Positions 24,780-33,950 are shown, numbered from the stretch's first letter. The stretch: DNA of 64,000 bases from Dehalococcoidia bacterium (GCA_022822855.1 JAJDYG010000033.1:124001-188000), one strand, 5' to 3'. The notes: generated from the sequence alone by a model not told the origin. A program made the numbers and translations.

Positions 24780-26081
24780 ATGATTCGTGCGGGCATCGGT
24801 CAGACGTTTGAGGCATTCGGGGTTGGTCTGTTCCGGCTTCACTGGTTGTTGACCGTGATGGCCTTCATGGCCTTCTCGATGAACTTCACGGTCCTGCCGA
24901 TCGTCGCCTTCGACCTGGGCGGCACCAACTCGTCGGTGGCGCTGGCGATGGCGGGGAACGGTATTGCCTGGTTCTTCATCGGCCCGTTCGCAGGAGCGCT
25001 GACCGACCGGCTGTCGAAGCGGCGGCTGATCGTTCTGGCCCAGACCGCGATCGCGATCAACTACGCATTGATCGGTTTCCTGATCCTGATCGGCCGGATC
25101 GAGGTGATCTGGCTGACGGTCAGCACGCTGTTCCTGGGAGCATGTTTCGCGTTCACCGGGCCGTCGCGTCGCGCCTACGTGGCCGACATCGTGCCGCCGC
25201 GCCTGGTCGGCAACGGCGTGGCACTGCTGCAGACCGGATTGACGTTTCCGCAGTCCGTTGGACCCGTACTGGGTTCTCTGCTGCTGTTTGCGCCGTTCAT
25301 CGGGGCCGACGGCGCCTACTTCATTATGGCCGGAATCCTGGTCTTGACGATCATCTCGCTCTACCTGATGCCGCCGGGCAGCCCGCGCAATGTGCCTCGG
25401 GGCTCAGTCACTCGCGAGCTGTTGCTCGGTCTGCGATACGCCTGGCGACAGCCTCGGCTTCGCGTGCTGCTGGCCACCCTGCTGCTGGTCTCGGCGACGG
25501 CCGGTCCGTACCAGAACGTGCTGCCCGGCCTGCTCGAGAACGTGTTCGGGATCGAATCGAGGAACCTGGGGCTGGTTTCCTGGCCGATGGGCGTCGGCTC
25601 TTTTGTCGTGGGATTGTCGGTTGCCGGCGTGGTCGGCACCCGCTGGTCCGGTGGCGTCCTGCTGATCATGAGCTGCGCCTTTGGACTGGGCGTGGCGCTG
25701 CTTGGGGTGACTCCGAACGCGCTGGTGATGTTGCCGGTGATCTTCCTGGTCGGGTCAGGATTCTCCGCGTTCCAGACGTTGAACACGGCGGAGGTGATCC
25801 GGCAGTCGGAGCGCGAGTACCACGGTCGCGTGACGGCGCTCACGTTTCTGCCGTTCGGCGTGCAGTCGTTCACCGGGCTCGGCTTCGGCCAGGTCGCGGA
25901 CATGATCGGTGAACAGGACGTGCTGATCATCATGGGGGTCTCGTCGATCGCGATCAGCCTGATCCTGGGCACGGTGTATCTGCGGATGAAGCCGCCCACG
26001 ATGCAGGTCCAGGCGGCTGCCGAGCGGATGATTCGCCGTACCCTTCGGCCCGTCGCTGCTGTGATGCGACCGCAGAAGTAG
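24780..26081 (+). CDS. MFS transporter, probable exporter
   Basis: The 433-residue membrane protein has about 12 predicted transmembrane helices. The loop-2 motif (GPFAGALTDRLSKRRLI) and the absence of a binding protein are typical of the enterobactin-exporter/macrolide-efflux-like MFS group. It probably exports a small organic compound. The ATG at 24780 is used. It diverges from a nitroreductase and converges with an S9 peptidase gene (12-nt gap). Confidence 0.9.
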   Translation: MIRAGIGQTFEAFGVGLFRLHWLLTVMAFMAFSMNFTVLPIVAFDLGGTNSSVALAMAGNGIAWFFIGPFAGALTDRLSKRRLIVLAQTAIAINYALIGFLILIGRIEVIWLTVSTLFLGACFAFTGPSRRAYVADIVPPRLVGNGVALLQTGLTFPQSVGPVLGSLLLFAPFIGADGAYFIMAGILVLTIISLYLMPPGSPRNVPRGSVTRELLLGLRYAWRQPRLRVLLATLLLVSATAGPYQNVLPGLLENVFGIESRNLGLVSWPMGVGSFVVGLSVAGVVGTRWSGGVLLIMSCAFGLGVALLGVTPNALVMLPVIFLVGSGFSAFQTLNTAEVIRQSEREYHGRVTALTFLPFGVQSFTGLGFGQVADMIGEQDVLIIMGVSSIAISLILGTVYLRMKPPTMQVQAAAERMIRRTLRPVAAVMRPQK

Positions 26082-26093
26082 TGGCTCGACCCG

Positions 26094-28031
26094 TTAGAGG
26101 TATCGCTGGAACCAGGCCACCATCCTCTCGTAGTACTCCTTGACCAGCGCCGGGTCGCCGACTCGCATCATCAGGTGGGAGCAGCCGGGGAAGCGGACCA
26201 TCTCGGCGATCTTGCCCCGATAGCGGAGGCCGGCGAAGTATTCCTCGCCCTGTGAGATGGGGACTCTCCAGTCGTGCTCGCCGTGGAGGATGAGGACGGG
26301 ACACTGGACGTTCTCGACGTAGGTGATCGGCGAGCGCTCGCGGTACCAGTCGAAGTTGTCGTCGGGCACGTCGCCCCACTGGTAGGAACCCCAGGACGGT
26401 CCGATGTCCGAGACGCCCCACATCGACCAGAGGTTGACCACCGGCGCGCCGGCGATGGCGGCCTTGAAGCGGTTGACGTGGCCAATCAGCCAGGTGGTCA
26501 TGTAACCGCCATAGGAGTAACCGTGGACGCCGAGCCGGTTGGCGTCCACGTACGGCCGCTCGCAGACCACGTCCAGCGCGTGGAGCAGGTCCAGCGAGTC
26601 CTCGCCGCCCCAGTCGACGGTGACGGCGTCGGTGAACTTCGCTCCGTAGGTCGAGGAGCCGCGCGGGTTGACGAAGAGGACCATGTAGCCGGCCCCGGCG
26701 ATGACCTGGTGGAGGACGTTGAAGCCCTCGCCGAAGAATCCGTTGGGTCCGCCGTGGATTTCCATGACCAGCGGATAGGACTGCTCGGGATCGAAGCCGG
26801 GCGGATAGATCAGTCCGCATGGGATCTGCCAGCCGTCGCGCTCAACGGTGAAGAATTCGACGTCGCCGATCTCGTGCGTCTCGACGAAGTCCTCCGAGGC
26901 GTTGGTCAGCACGGCCTGAGTGTCGTTGCCGATCGTCACGATCTCTCCGGGAGCGTCCGGTGTCGTGGAGACGATGGCAATCGAGCGGCCATCTGAGGAC
27001 ACATCGAAGCCGTTGATCAGTTCGGCTTCGGCACGCAGCGCCTCAACCGGTTCTGAGCCGTCCGACTTGACGCGGTACACGCGCGAGCGGCCGCGGGCGT
27101 CGCCGGCGAACGTGATCTCGTCGTCGTGCCAGACCATGGTCGGCGGGCCGGCGATGGGGAAAAAGCCGGTCTGGGGATTGACGGTGTCGTCGGTCAAGCG
27201 GGTTCGCTTGCCGCTGTAGCGCTCGATCCGCTCCAGGTAGGCCTGGTGGCGCTGGGACATATCGGTCACCGAGACGGCCAACGCCGAACCGTCGGGCGAC
27301 CAGCACGGCTTGCCGGCAGACATCACGCCCGGCGTGAGCCGCTCGATGTGTCCGCCGCCGACTCCCTGCGTGGACATCACGCAGAGCTCGGAGCCGAATG
27401 GCCGGCGCTTCTCGCGGTTGACGTTGCGGTCCGCGGTGAAGGCGACCCAGCGTCCGTCGGGCGAGACGACCGGGTGCGCGTGGTTGAAGGTTCCCGTCGT
27501 CAGTTGCAGCGCTTCTCCGGTGTCTGCGTCGATGCGAAAGAGCTGGTGCCAGGCGTCCTCGCGATAGCCGAGCGCGTCGCCTCGGTAGTAGGTGTCGCGG
27601 ACAACGGTCGTTTTGGAGCCGTCGCGCTGGCCTCGGTGGGGGTCAATGTCGACGGTCGCGATGATCGCGGAGCCGTCGGGCAGCCAATCGAAACCGCCCA
27701 CAGAGTGCGGCAGGTCGGTCAATCGGCGCGCTTCGCCGCCGTCGGTGGGCAGCAGCCAGATCTGCCGAGGCGCGCCTTGTTCTTCCGAGGACGGCCGGAG
27801 AAATGACAGCAGGGAACCGTCCGGAGACCAGGATGGGGCGGAGTCGGATGTGGCTGAGGTCAGGCGGCGCGATTGGCCTCCTTCGAACGGGGCGCACTCG
27901 ATCCAGGAGACGCGCTTGCCGCCGTCGACCTGGCCACGGACGTAGGCGACGACGGAGCCGTCGGGAGAGATCGCCGGCGAACCGACGCCGGGCAGTTGAT
28001 TGACAATGTCAGGACTGATGGGAGATTTCAT
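26094..28031 (-). CDS. S9 family peptidase (acylaminoacyl-peptidase/prolyl oligopeptidase-like)
   Basis: The 645-residue protein has an N-terminal seven-bladed TolB/WD40-like propeller with repeated SPDG motifs (residues 1 to about 380), then the peptidase domain. The catalytic triad is S506 in HGYSYGGYMT, D587 in GEHDWRVP and H619 in GCSHLMM. No signal peptide is seen, so it acts in the cytoplasm on short peptides. The ATG at 28029-28031 is the only sensible start. It shares a 598-nt divergent region, rich in decamer repeats, with the hydrolase gene at 28630. Confidence 0.93.
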   Translation of the reverse strand: MKSPISPDIVNQLPGVGSPAISPDGSVVAYVRGQVDGGKRVSWIECAPFEGGQSRRLTSATSDSAPSWSPDGSLLSFLRPSSEEQGAPRQIWLLPTDGGEARRLTDLPHSVGGFDWLPDGSAIIATVDIDPHRGQRDGSKTTVVRDTYYRGDALGYREDAWHQLFRIDADTGEALQLTTGTFNHAHPVVSPDGRWVAFTADRNVNREKRRPFGSELCVMSTQGVGGGHIERLTPGVMSAGKPCWSPDGSALAVSVTDMSQRHQAYLERIERYSGKRTRLTDDTVNPQTGFFPIAGPPTMVWHDDEITFAGDARGRSRVYRVKSDGSEPVEALRAEAELINGFDVSSDGRSIAIVSTTPDAPGEIVTIGNDTQAVLTNASEDFVETHEIGDVEFFTVERDGWQIPCGLIYPPGFDPEQSYPLVMEIHGGPNGFFGEGFNVLHQVIAGAGYMVLFVNPRGSSTYGAKFTDAVTVDWGGEDSLDLLHALDVVCERPYVDANRLGVHGYSYGGYMTTWLIGHVNRFKAAIAGAPVVNLWSMWGVSDIGPSWGSYQWGDVPDDNFDWYRERSPITYVENVQCPVLILHGEHDWRVPISQGEEYFAGLRYRGKIAEMVRFPGCSHLMMRVGDPALVKEYYERMVAWFQRYL

Positions 28032-28320
28032 GCGTGTCGCCTGTCTAGTTCGAGATCAGAGGTGGTTGGGCGGCGTTCGTTGGCTGAGGATAGGGCGGCG
28101 TTCGGCGGCCGAGTGAACAGTTTGCAGCGGATTTTTTTCTGAGGGCGCGAACAGCGCGGAACCCCAGTGTTTTGCGGGAGATCGTGCGAAAGGGGGGGTG
28201 CAATTTGTGTCAGTTTCGTGCTGGTTTTTTCGGTTTGAGACAAGTTTTGCGACCCAGATGAGTCGGAGTCCGGCAGGAACAGACGGTTGGATTCTCCGGG
28301 ATCTCGGTCTCGAACTGGTC

Positions 28321-28389
28321 GTTCGAAGCGTTCGGGCTTGTTCGATTTTGTTCGATTTTGCTCGGAGTTGTCGGAGCCAGTACGCAGGA
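28321..28389. repeat. Degenerate 10-bp tandem array B
   Basis: Units start at 28321, 28330, 28340, 28350, 28360, 28370 and 28380, with consensus GTTCGATTTT (variants GTTCGGGCTT, GCTCGGAGTT, GTCGGAGCCA). Spacing is ten bases, about one turn of B-DNA. A 25-base stretch here differs from array A (on the opposite strand) at only two positions. More weakly phased T-rich sequence extends left to about 28200. Apart from this the 28032-28629 divergent region holds no gene that I can support. Confidence 0.75.
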
Positions 28390-28629
28390 CATCAGCGTCC
28401 TGGCGAGCGATGTTGACAGTGATTGCGAGGATGCTGGAGATGATGCTGGCACTCCTGCGCATGGCGATGCATCCGAACTGAGGGTGTCCACAATACAGGA
28501 CGGACGTGCGAATGCGCTGATGAGGCGTGTCGGAGTTTGCAAGCGACGAGTGCTCGCCGGGGCAGGATTGGCACCGGATTGGTTGTGAGGCGGCTCGCTT
28601 AGACTCTAGCCACGGATCGGAGAGTCACC

Positions 28630-29391
28630 ATGCCCAGCATTGAACGAGACGGCGTCAGCATCCACTACGAGGCGCAAGGCGCCGGACCGGCGATCATCCT
28701 CTCGCACGGCTACGGCGCGACGTCGCAGATGTGGGCGGGGCAGCTTGAGCTGCTTTCGAGGGACCACCGGCTGATCGTCTGGGACATGCGCGGACATGGG
28801 CTGACTGATTCGCCTGAGGATCCGACCTGCTACAGCGAGGCGGAGACGGTCGACGACATGGCGGCGATTCTGGACGCGGAGGGCGTCGAGAGCGCGGTGA
28901 TCGGCGGGCTGTCGCTGGGCGGCTACATGTCGTTGGCGTTCAACGTGGCGTATCCGGAGCGGACTCGTGCCTTGATGCTGTTCGACACGGGCCCCGGCTA
29001 CAACAATCCCAAGGCTCGCGAGGGCTGGAACACGGGCATGGCGATTCCCCGGGCGGAGGCGCTGGAGCGCGACGGGCTGGCGGCGCTGGGCGGTTCGGAG
29101 GAGGTGCGGGTCTCGACGCACCGCTCGGCGGCGGGTCTGGCTCGGGCGGCTCGGGGGATGCTGGCCCAGTTCGACAACCGGATCATTCAGTCGCTGAGCG
29201 GTATCGACAAGCCGACGCTGGTGCTGGTCGGTGAGAACGATGAGCCGTTCCTGGCGGGCACGGACTACATGGCGAACAAGATTCCCGGCAGCACCAAGGT
29301 CGTGATCCCGAATGCGGGACACGCGGCGAACATCGACAATCCGGCGGACTTCAACGACGCGGTGTCGTCGTTCCTGTCGTCTCTCGACTAG
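28630..29391 (+). CDS. Alpha/beta fold hydrolase
   Basis: The 253-residue enzyme has the alpha/beta-hydrolase fold. It shows an oxyanion motif ILSHGYGAT, the nucleophile S95 in GGLSLGGYM, the acid Asp in VGENDEPF and the His in PNAGHAANID. Such enzymes hydrolyse esters, lactones or C-C bonds in aromatic catabolism; the substrate is not predictable here. The ATG at 28630 follows GGAGAGTCACC. It lies 17 nt upstream of an LLM monooxygenase, likely in one operon, which suggests monooxygenase-then-hydrolase chemistry (inference). Confidence 0.9.
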   Translation: MPSIERDGVSIHYEAQGAGPAIILSHGYGATSQMWAGQLELLSRDHRLIVWDMRGHGLTDSPEDPTCYSEAETVDDMAAILDAEGVESAVIGGLSLGGYMSLAFNVAYPERTRALMLFDTGPGYNNPKAREGWNTGMAIPRAEALERDGLAALGGSEEVRVSTHRSAAGLARAARGMLAQFDNRIIQSLSGIDKPTLVLVGENDEPFLAGTDYMANKIPGSTKVVIPNAGHAANIDNPADFNDAVSSFLSSLD

Positions 29392-29408
29392 CGAGCCCTG
29401 GAGCCATC

Positions 29409-30602
29409 ATGCAGGTCAGTCTGTTTTTCCTTCCTTCGGTCGGGACGCGCGAGGACATCGAGGCCGGCATGGCCGGCAATCGTCCCGAGCTGTACCAGAA
29501 CATGCTTGCGGACCTCTCGGCCTTCGCCAAGGCCGGGGACGCGCTGGGCTATGACTCGATTGGGTTCACCGAGCATCACTTCCACATCGAGGGCTTCGAG
29601 GTCTCGCCGAATCCGATCATGCTCGATCTATACCTGGCGATGCAGACGGAGCGCATTCGCGTGGGCCAGCTTGGGCTGGTGTTGCCGGCGCAGAATCCGA
29701 TCCGCGTGGCCGAGGACATCGCGATGCTCGATCACATGTCGGGCGGCCGGGCGCTGGCCGGGTTCGCGCGCGGCTACCAGCGGCGCTGGGTCGACACGCT
29801 GGCCCAGCAGATCCACGGCGTCCACGCTGCGCATCCGGGCAATCACGATGCGATCGACGCGGCGAACCGCGCGGCGTTCGAGGAGCACTTCAACATCATC
29901 CGCAAGTGCTGGACCGAGGAGATGGTCGAGTACAAGGGCCAGGCCTGGCAGATTCCGCCGGACGGTACGCCCTGGGACATCGAAGCGACGCGCATGTACG
30001 GCAAGGGCGTGGACGAGAACAATATTGTCCGGCAGGTCGGCGTGGTGCCGAAGCCGCTGCAGAAGCCGCACCCGCCGCTGTTCCAGCCGTTCGCGTCGTC
30101 CGAGCGGACGATTCGCTGGTGCGCTCGGGAGGGGATCACGGCGATCCTGCCGCCGATGTACCCGGAGCTGCAGAATCGGCTGTACGAGGTCTATCAGGAG
30201 GAGGCGGCGTCAGTTGGCCGCGATCTGAAGCCGGGTGAGGGCCTGGGCGTGCTCAGGGATGTGATCATCACCGATACGGACGAGGAGGCGATGGAGCTGT
30301 GGCGTCACTCGGCGGCGTTCGCGGGCGGGGCGTGGTTCGCGCCGTTCGGCTTCGCCGAGGCGCTGCGTCCGCCGAACGGCGAGATCATGACTCCGGAGCA
30401 GCAGCTTGAGAACGGCCTGTTGTTCGCGGGGACGTTGGACTCGGTGAAGCGTCAGGTGCAGGCGATGATGGACGTGACGCCGGTGTCGTGGATCTTCATG
30501 TGGCAGTACAACGGGTTGTTGAGTCGGGGTCAGATATTGCGGTCGATGGAGGACTTCTCGGAGAAGGTTCTGCCGGAGTTCGGTGAGTTGGGCGGCAACT
30601 GA
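29409..30602 (+). CDS. LLM-class flavin-dependent monooxygenase (bacterial-luciferase-like)
   Basis: The 397-residue protein is of the FMN-dependent luciferase branch rather than the F420 branch. It has YDSIGFTEHHFHIEGFEVSPNP, the region LGLVLPAQNPIRVAEDIAMLDHMSGGR and GFARGYQRRW. Members oxidise aldehydes, alkanes, ketones or sulfonates with reduced flavin and O2. The ATG at 29409 follows the hydrolase stop by 17 nt with GAGCC upstream. A separate flavin reductase is normally needed; the nitroreductases nearby are candidates only. Confidence 0.9.
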   Translation: MQVSLFFLPSVGTREDIEAGMAGNRPELYQNMLADLSAFAKAGDALGYDSIGFTEHHFHIEGFEVSPNPIMLDLYLAMQTERIRVGQLGLVLPAQNPIRVAEDIAMLDHMSGGRALAGFARGYQRRWVDTLAQQIHGVHAAHPGNHDAIDAANRAAFEEHFNIIRKCWTEEMVEYKGQAWQIPPDGTPWDIEATRMYGKGVDENNIVRQVGVVPKPLQKPHPPLFQPFASSERTIRWCAREGITAILPPMYPELQNRLYEVYQEEAASVGRDLKPGEGLGVLRDVIITDTDEEAMELWRHSAAFAGGAWFAPFGFAEALRPPNGEIMTPEQQLENGLLFAGTLDSVKRQVQAMMDVTPVSWIFMWQYNGLLSRGQILRSMEDFSEKVLPEFGELGGN

Positions 30603-30616
30603 GCCGATCAGGACCG

Positions 30617-31648
30617 TTAGCCCAGTCGATCCATGATTCGGGCGATGTTGGCTGGGTCCGACTTTAGCTCTCCGACGGGGAATGAGCGGACGACTTCGGC
30701 GACGGCCTGGTTGATTGGGGTTGGGACTTCGACAGCCTTGCCCTGCTCGACGACCCAGCCGTTGAGGGCGTCGATTTCGACCCGGCGGCCTCGGATCACG
30801 TCCTGGAGGAAGCTGGGGCGGCCGGCTCCGAGAGCCTGGGCTCCGGCGATCAGTTCGGCGTCGAGTTCGGTTGGGTCGGCGCCGTTGGCGACGTCGACGA
30901 ACTTCTGGGCGTCGATGCCCCAGACTCCGTCGATGTTGTGGCCGTGGGCACGGCCGACCTGGATGACCTCGGCGGCGATCCTGGTGCAGAGCCAGCGGGT
31001 ATCGTCGCGGGCCCGGACTTCTCCTGAGCCGTAGCCGGAGAGGCCGGCGATCGGGTTGGCCATGCAGTTGACGGCCAGCTTGCCCCAGCGCTCGCCCCAG
31101 AGGTTGGTGGTCGACTCGGCGCCGGCGACGTTGTTGACGATGGCGGCGATGTCGCGGGCGCGGTCGGAGTCGGTGCCGTCCAGCTCGCCGACCTTGAAGC
31201 CCAGGGTTCGCGTGTCGGTGCGGATGCAGTGGCCGGGGTCGTACATCCCGCAGCCGATCGTGATCACGCAGCCCAGGGTGCGTTCTCGGCCGACGACGGC
31301 GGCGACGCGCTCGTCGTTGATCCCGTTCTGGAAATCGACGATCGCGCCCTCGTCTTTCACCAATGGCGAGATAAAGGCTGAGGCCCACTCGGTGTCGTAG
31401 CTCTTGACCGCAACGAAGCCAAGGTCGAAGGGTTCGGAGATCTCCTGCGCCTCGTACAGGTACCTGGCGTTGACCGGGACTCGGATGTCGCCGATCAGCG
31501 GGCCGCTGAGTCGCAGACCGTTCTGCTTCATCGCGTCGACGTGTTCGACCCAGTGGTCGAAGAGGGTGACGTCGTAGCCGGCGCGGGTGAGCATTCCGCC
31601 GACGACACCGCCAATGGCGCCGGCTCCAATGATGCCGATTCGGGTCAT
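30617..31648 (-). CDS. 2-dehydropantoate 2-reductase-like (ApbA/PanE family)
   Basis: The 343-residue NADP-binding protein begins TRIGIIGAGAIGGVVGGML, the Rossmann GxGxxG, and has the PanE-type VAVKSYDTE region and the helical C-terminal domain (RWGKLAVNCMANPIAGLSG) with the catalytic Lys of WGKLAVN. True ketopantoate reduction in CoA synthesis is possible. Its setting among catabolic genes and the family's breadth also allow another 2-keto acid reductase. The ATG is at 31646-31648. It lies 39 nt downstream of the MaoC pair on the same strand. Confidence 0.85.
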   Translation of the reverse strand: MTRIGIIGAGAIGGVVGGMLTRAGYDVTLFDHWVEHVDAMKQNGLRLSGPLIGDIRVPVNARYLYEAQEISEPFDLGFVAVKSYDTEWASAFISPLVKDEGAIVDFQNGINDERVAAVVGRERTLGCVITIGCGMYDPGHCIRTDTRTLGFKVGELDGTDSDRARDIAAIVNNVAGAESTTNLWGERWGKLAVNCMANPIAGLSGYGSGEVRARDDTRWLCTRIAAEVIQVGRAHGHNIDGVWGIDAQKFVDVANGADPTELDAELIAGAQALGAGRPSFLQDVIRGRRVEIDALNGWVVEQGKAVEVPTPINQAVAEVVRSFPVGELKSDPANIARIMDRLG

Positions 31649-31687
31649 TGCTGAGTCCTTGGGATTGGTCGCCGACTGCTGGCGGCT

Positions 31688-32152
31688 CTACGTGCGGCGG
31701 GGAAGCCGGACGGTCGCCCAGCCCGGTGTGGTGACGCCGAGGCGGTCGTTCTCCAGCCAGACTTCAAGCTCGACCAGTCCGTGGGCGTCGTCGAGGTCGG
31801 ACTTGCCGAGGACCTTGCCTCGGGCGTGGACTTCGTCGTCGGGGATGTTCATGCGGCGCATCTCGAAGCGGAACCTCGACATCCAGCCGGCCGGACCGGC
31901 CCAGTCGGTGACGACGCGGCAGAGCGCGGCCTGGGTCCAGCCGGTGTTGTAGAAGATCGCCGGGTGGCCGGCCTCGGCCGCGAAATCGGGGTCGTGGTGG
32001 ACTGGGTAGAAGTCCTGCGAGCCTGAGACCTGCTCGACCATCTTGGTCCAGTCGAGGGTCAGGTCGTAGCCCTCGATCAGATCGCCCTCGCGGACATCGT
32101 CCCAAAAAGTCTGATCGGTAGCGATGCTGTTCGGTGAGGTGCGGGTCGTCAT
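31688..32152 (-). CDS. MaoC-like hotdog dehydratase, C-terminal-type subunit
   Basis: The 154-residue hotdog-fold protein resembles MaoC/R-specific enoyl-CoA hydratase subunits. The hydratase motif is seen as QDFYPVHHDPDFAAEAGHPAIFYNTG, containing the Asp/His pair that activates water. The ATG at 32150-32152 overlaps the stop of the upstream gene by 4 nt (ATGA), so the two subunits are translationally coupled. Upstream in-frame codons would extend far into that gene and are rejected. Two-subunit hydratases of this kind act on steroid, terpenoid or branched-chain enoyl-CoAs. Confidence 0.87.
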   Translation of the reverse strand: MTTRTSPNSIATDQTFWDDVREGDLIEGYDLTLDWTKMVEQVSGSQDFYPVHHDPDFAAEAGHPAIFYNTGWTQAALCRVVTDWAGPAGWMSRFRFEMRRMNIPDDEVHARGKVLGKSDLDDAHGLVELEVWLENDRLGVTTPGWATVRLPRRT

Positions 32153-32697
32153 AGCGGGCGCTCGCCTTCTTCTGCTTCGACTTGTTCGGGAGTCCGGTGG
32201 GTGCAGAGGGTGTTGGTGCCGACGGCGACCAGTTCGCCGTCCTGGTTCGTGATTCGGGTTTCGGTCACGATCCAAACGGAACGCGGGTCGAGTTTGATCG
32301 ACTTCTCGTAGATGTCGGTCACCTCGGTCTGCGAGGCCAGGTGGTCGCCAACTTTCGCCGGCAGGAGGTACTCCCACTCGGTGTTGAGATTGATGTTTCG
32401 CTCTCCGCGAGTCGGGACCGAGAGGAGCAAACTGACCTGGTTGTCGGAAGAGGGCGGCCAGACGCCGGCGCCGGCGAAGTAGCGGGTCATCACCGGTGGC
32501 GCGATCACCGCGCCATGCTCAGAGGAGCGGCCGTACTCGGGATCGAGGAAGAGCGGATTCGTGTCCTCGACCATGTGGCAATGGCGGCGGATGCTGTCGT
32601 ACTCGACCGGATATCGGCCGGGGACGACATCGGTTTGCCTCCCGATCCACTCTCGGCGGACTGCTTCGATGTCGTAGGGTTCTGTCGTTCGAACCAT
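32149..32697 (-). CDS. MaoC N-terminal-type (FAS1-like) dehydratase subunit
   Basis: The 182-residue partner of the preceding gene has the N-terminal hydratase pattern: YPVEYDSIRRHCHMVEDTNPLF, then HGAVIAPPVMTRYF and a core strand NLNTEWEYLLPAKVGD. This half usually lacks the catalytic Asp/His and shapes the substrate tunnel. The ATG at 32695-32697 is chosen over a start eight codons upstream. Together the pair should form a heteromeric enoyl-CoA hydratase. Confidence 0.85.
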   Translation of the reverse strand: MVRTTEPYDIEAVRREWIGRQTDVVPGRYPVEYDSIRRHCHMVEDTNPLFLDPEYGRSSEHGAVIAPPVMTRYFAGAGVWPPSSDNQVSLLLSVPTRGERNINLNTEWEYLLPAKVGDHLASQTEVTDIYEKSIKLDPRSVWIVTETRITNQDGELVAVGTNTLCTHRTPEQVEAEEGERPL

Positions 32698-32784
32698 CAG
32701 TGTTCTCGTGTGACAGCGCAACCGTTCGTGGCTAGGCTGAGGCTACCAGACGACAAGATTTGGTAAGGGGCACGGGGACTAGCG

Positions 32785-33009
32785 ATGTCGGTAATGGCTC
32801 CGATTCTTAGGATTCGCAAGGTGATTCGCTCCATCGGGGCGACATCTGACCAGGTAGACGACTTTGCCGACGCCATGGCGGACTACCCCGGTCGGCGCGA
32901 GTTGCAACTGATGTTGGAGGAGATGTTCTCCCGTTGGTTCAATCGCATTCTCTTCGCGATCATTGTCGTGGTCGGATTAGCCGTGGCCCTGATCGTCGCT
33001 CTCAACTAG
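32785..33009 (+). CDS. Small tail-anchored membrane protein
   Basis: The 74-residue protein has an amphipathic helical N-terminus (RKVIRSIGATSDQVDDFADAM, LMLEEMFSRWF) and one C-terminal transmembrane helix (ILFAIIVVVGLAVALIVAL). The layout resembles the protein at 53648, which has a longer coiled coil before a similar C-terminal anchor. No family function is known. The ATG at 32785 has GGGGACTAGCG upstream. It is convergent with the crotonase gene, overlapping by 4 nt. Confidence 0.7.
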   Translation: MSVMAPILRIRKVIRSIGATSDQVDDFADAMADYPGRRELQLMLEEMFSRWFNRILFAIIVVVGLAVALIVALN

Positions 33010-33899
33010 GTGCTACGTGGACCGAACGGCTCCGGTCGGAACGGTTCATCGCGCGCTCTCAGGAATGCGCCGAAGCCGCCGGTCTCCCTGGCGGCGTCCA
33101 GGTGCGCCACCTCCGGGCCGTCAGCCGAGGCCTCGACCATCGTTGAGAGCATCGACCCCACGTTGAGCGCGTTGCGCAGGCCCATCGCCTCGAGGCCACG
33201 AGCGGTGATCAGCTTGTTGTAGCGAATCGAGTGCGAGGGTACGAGCGCCAGACGACGCGCCAGGGCGTCGGCTTTCTCCATCAGATCTTCGACCGGGACG
33301 ATTTCATTGATCACGCCGATCCGCAACGCCTCCTGGGCGTCGAAGTGGTCGCCGGTCAAGGCGTAGCGATGCGCCGTCTTCCAGCCAGCGAGTGCGGCGA
33401 AGAGCACGGAACTGTTGGAGATCATGCGGACTTCGGGCTGGGCGAACACGGCCCGGTCGGTCGCGATGGTGATGTCGGCAGCCAGCGAATACCAGAATCC
33501 GCCGCCGATGCACCAGCCGTTGACGGCAGCGATTATCGGCGTTTCCAGCGTCATCAGGTGCATCATCATGTCGGGGTTCTTGGACGAGAAGCGGAACCAG
33601 CGCTCCAGGTGCTCGGAGACCGGCTGGGTGGGACCGCCGACCTCGCTGTCGATCCCACCCGCAATGTTGTACCCGGACGAGAACGCCCGACCAGCGCCGG
33701 TGAAGATGATCGCTCGCGCAGACGGATCGGCGTTGGCGACATCGAGCGCGTCGTGGAACTCGCGCTCCAGCGCGGGTGTTATCGCATTGAGCGTCTCGGG
33801 ATTGTTCCAGGTGATCGTGACGACCGGGCCGTCCTGTTCGTAGAGGATGTTCTCGTAGTCGGGCATCATTCCGCTCGATTCTTCATGGGGTTCATTCAT
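33006..33899 (-). CDS. Enoyl-CoA hydratase/isomerase-family (crotonase) protein, atypical active site
   Basis: The 297-residue crotonase-fold protein has the oxyanion-hole regions GAGRAFSSGYNIAGG and AVNGWCIGGGFWYSLAADI. Compared with rat mitochondrial hydratase (GGGCE...), the first catalytic Glu position is Trp (GGGFW), while the second is retained as Glu in AQPEVRM. A plain hydratase needs both, so this may be an isomerase, dehalogenase, hydrolase or C-C lyase. The start is ATG 33897-33899, with an alternative 10 codons downstream (MMPDYENI). It diverges from the CoA-transferase cluster and may act on its products. Confidence 0.85.
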   Translation of the reverse strand: MNEPHEESSGMMPDYENILYEQDGPVVTITWNNPETLNAITPALEREFHDALDVANADPSARAIIFTGAGRAFSSGYNIAGGIDSEVGGPTQPVSEHLERWFRFSSKNPDMMMHLMTLETPIIAAVNGWCIGGGFWYSLAADITIATDRAVFAQPEVRMISNSSVLFAALAGWKTAHRYALTGDHFDAQEALRIGVINEIVPVEDLMEKADALARRLALVPSHSIRYNKLITARGLEAMGLRNALNVGSMLSTMVEASADGPEVAHLDAARETGGFGAFLRARDEPFRPEPFGPRST

Positions 33900-33950
33900 T
33901 GAGAGTCTACGCGCCGGCCTCGCCTAACCTGCTCGATTGAGGAGTTGCTC

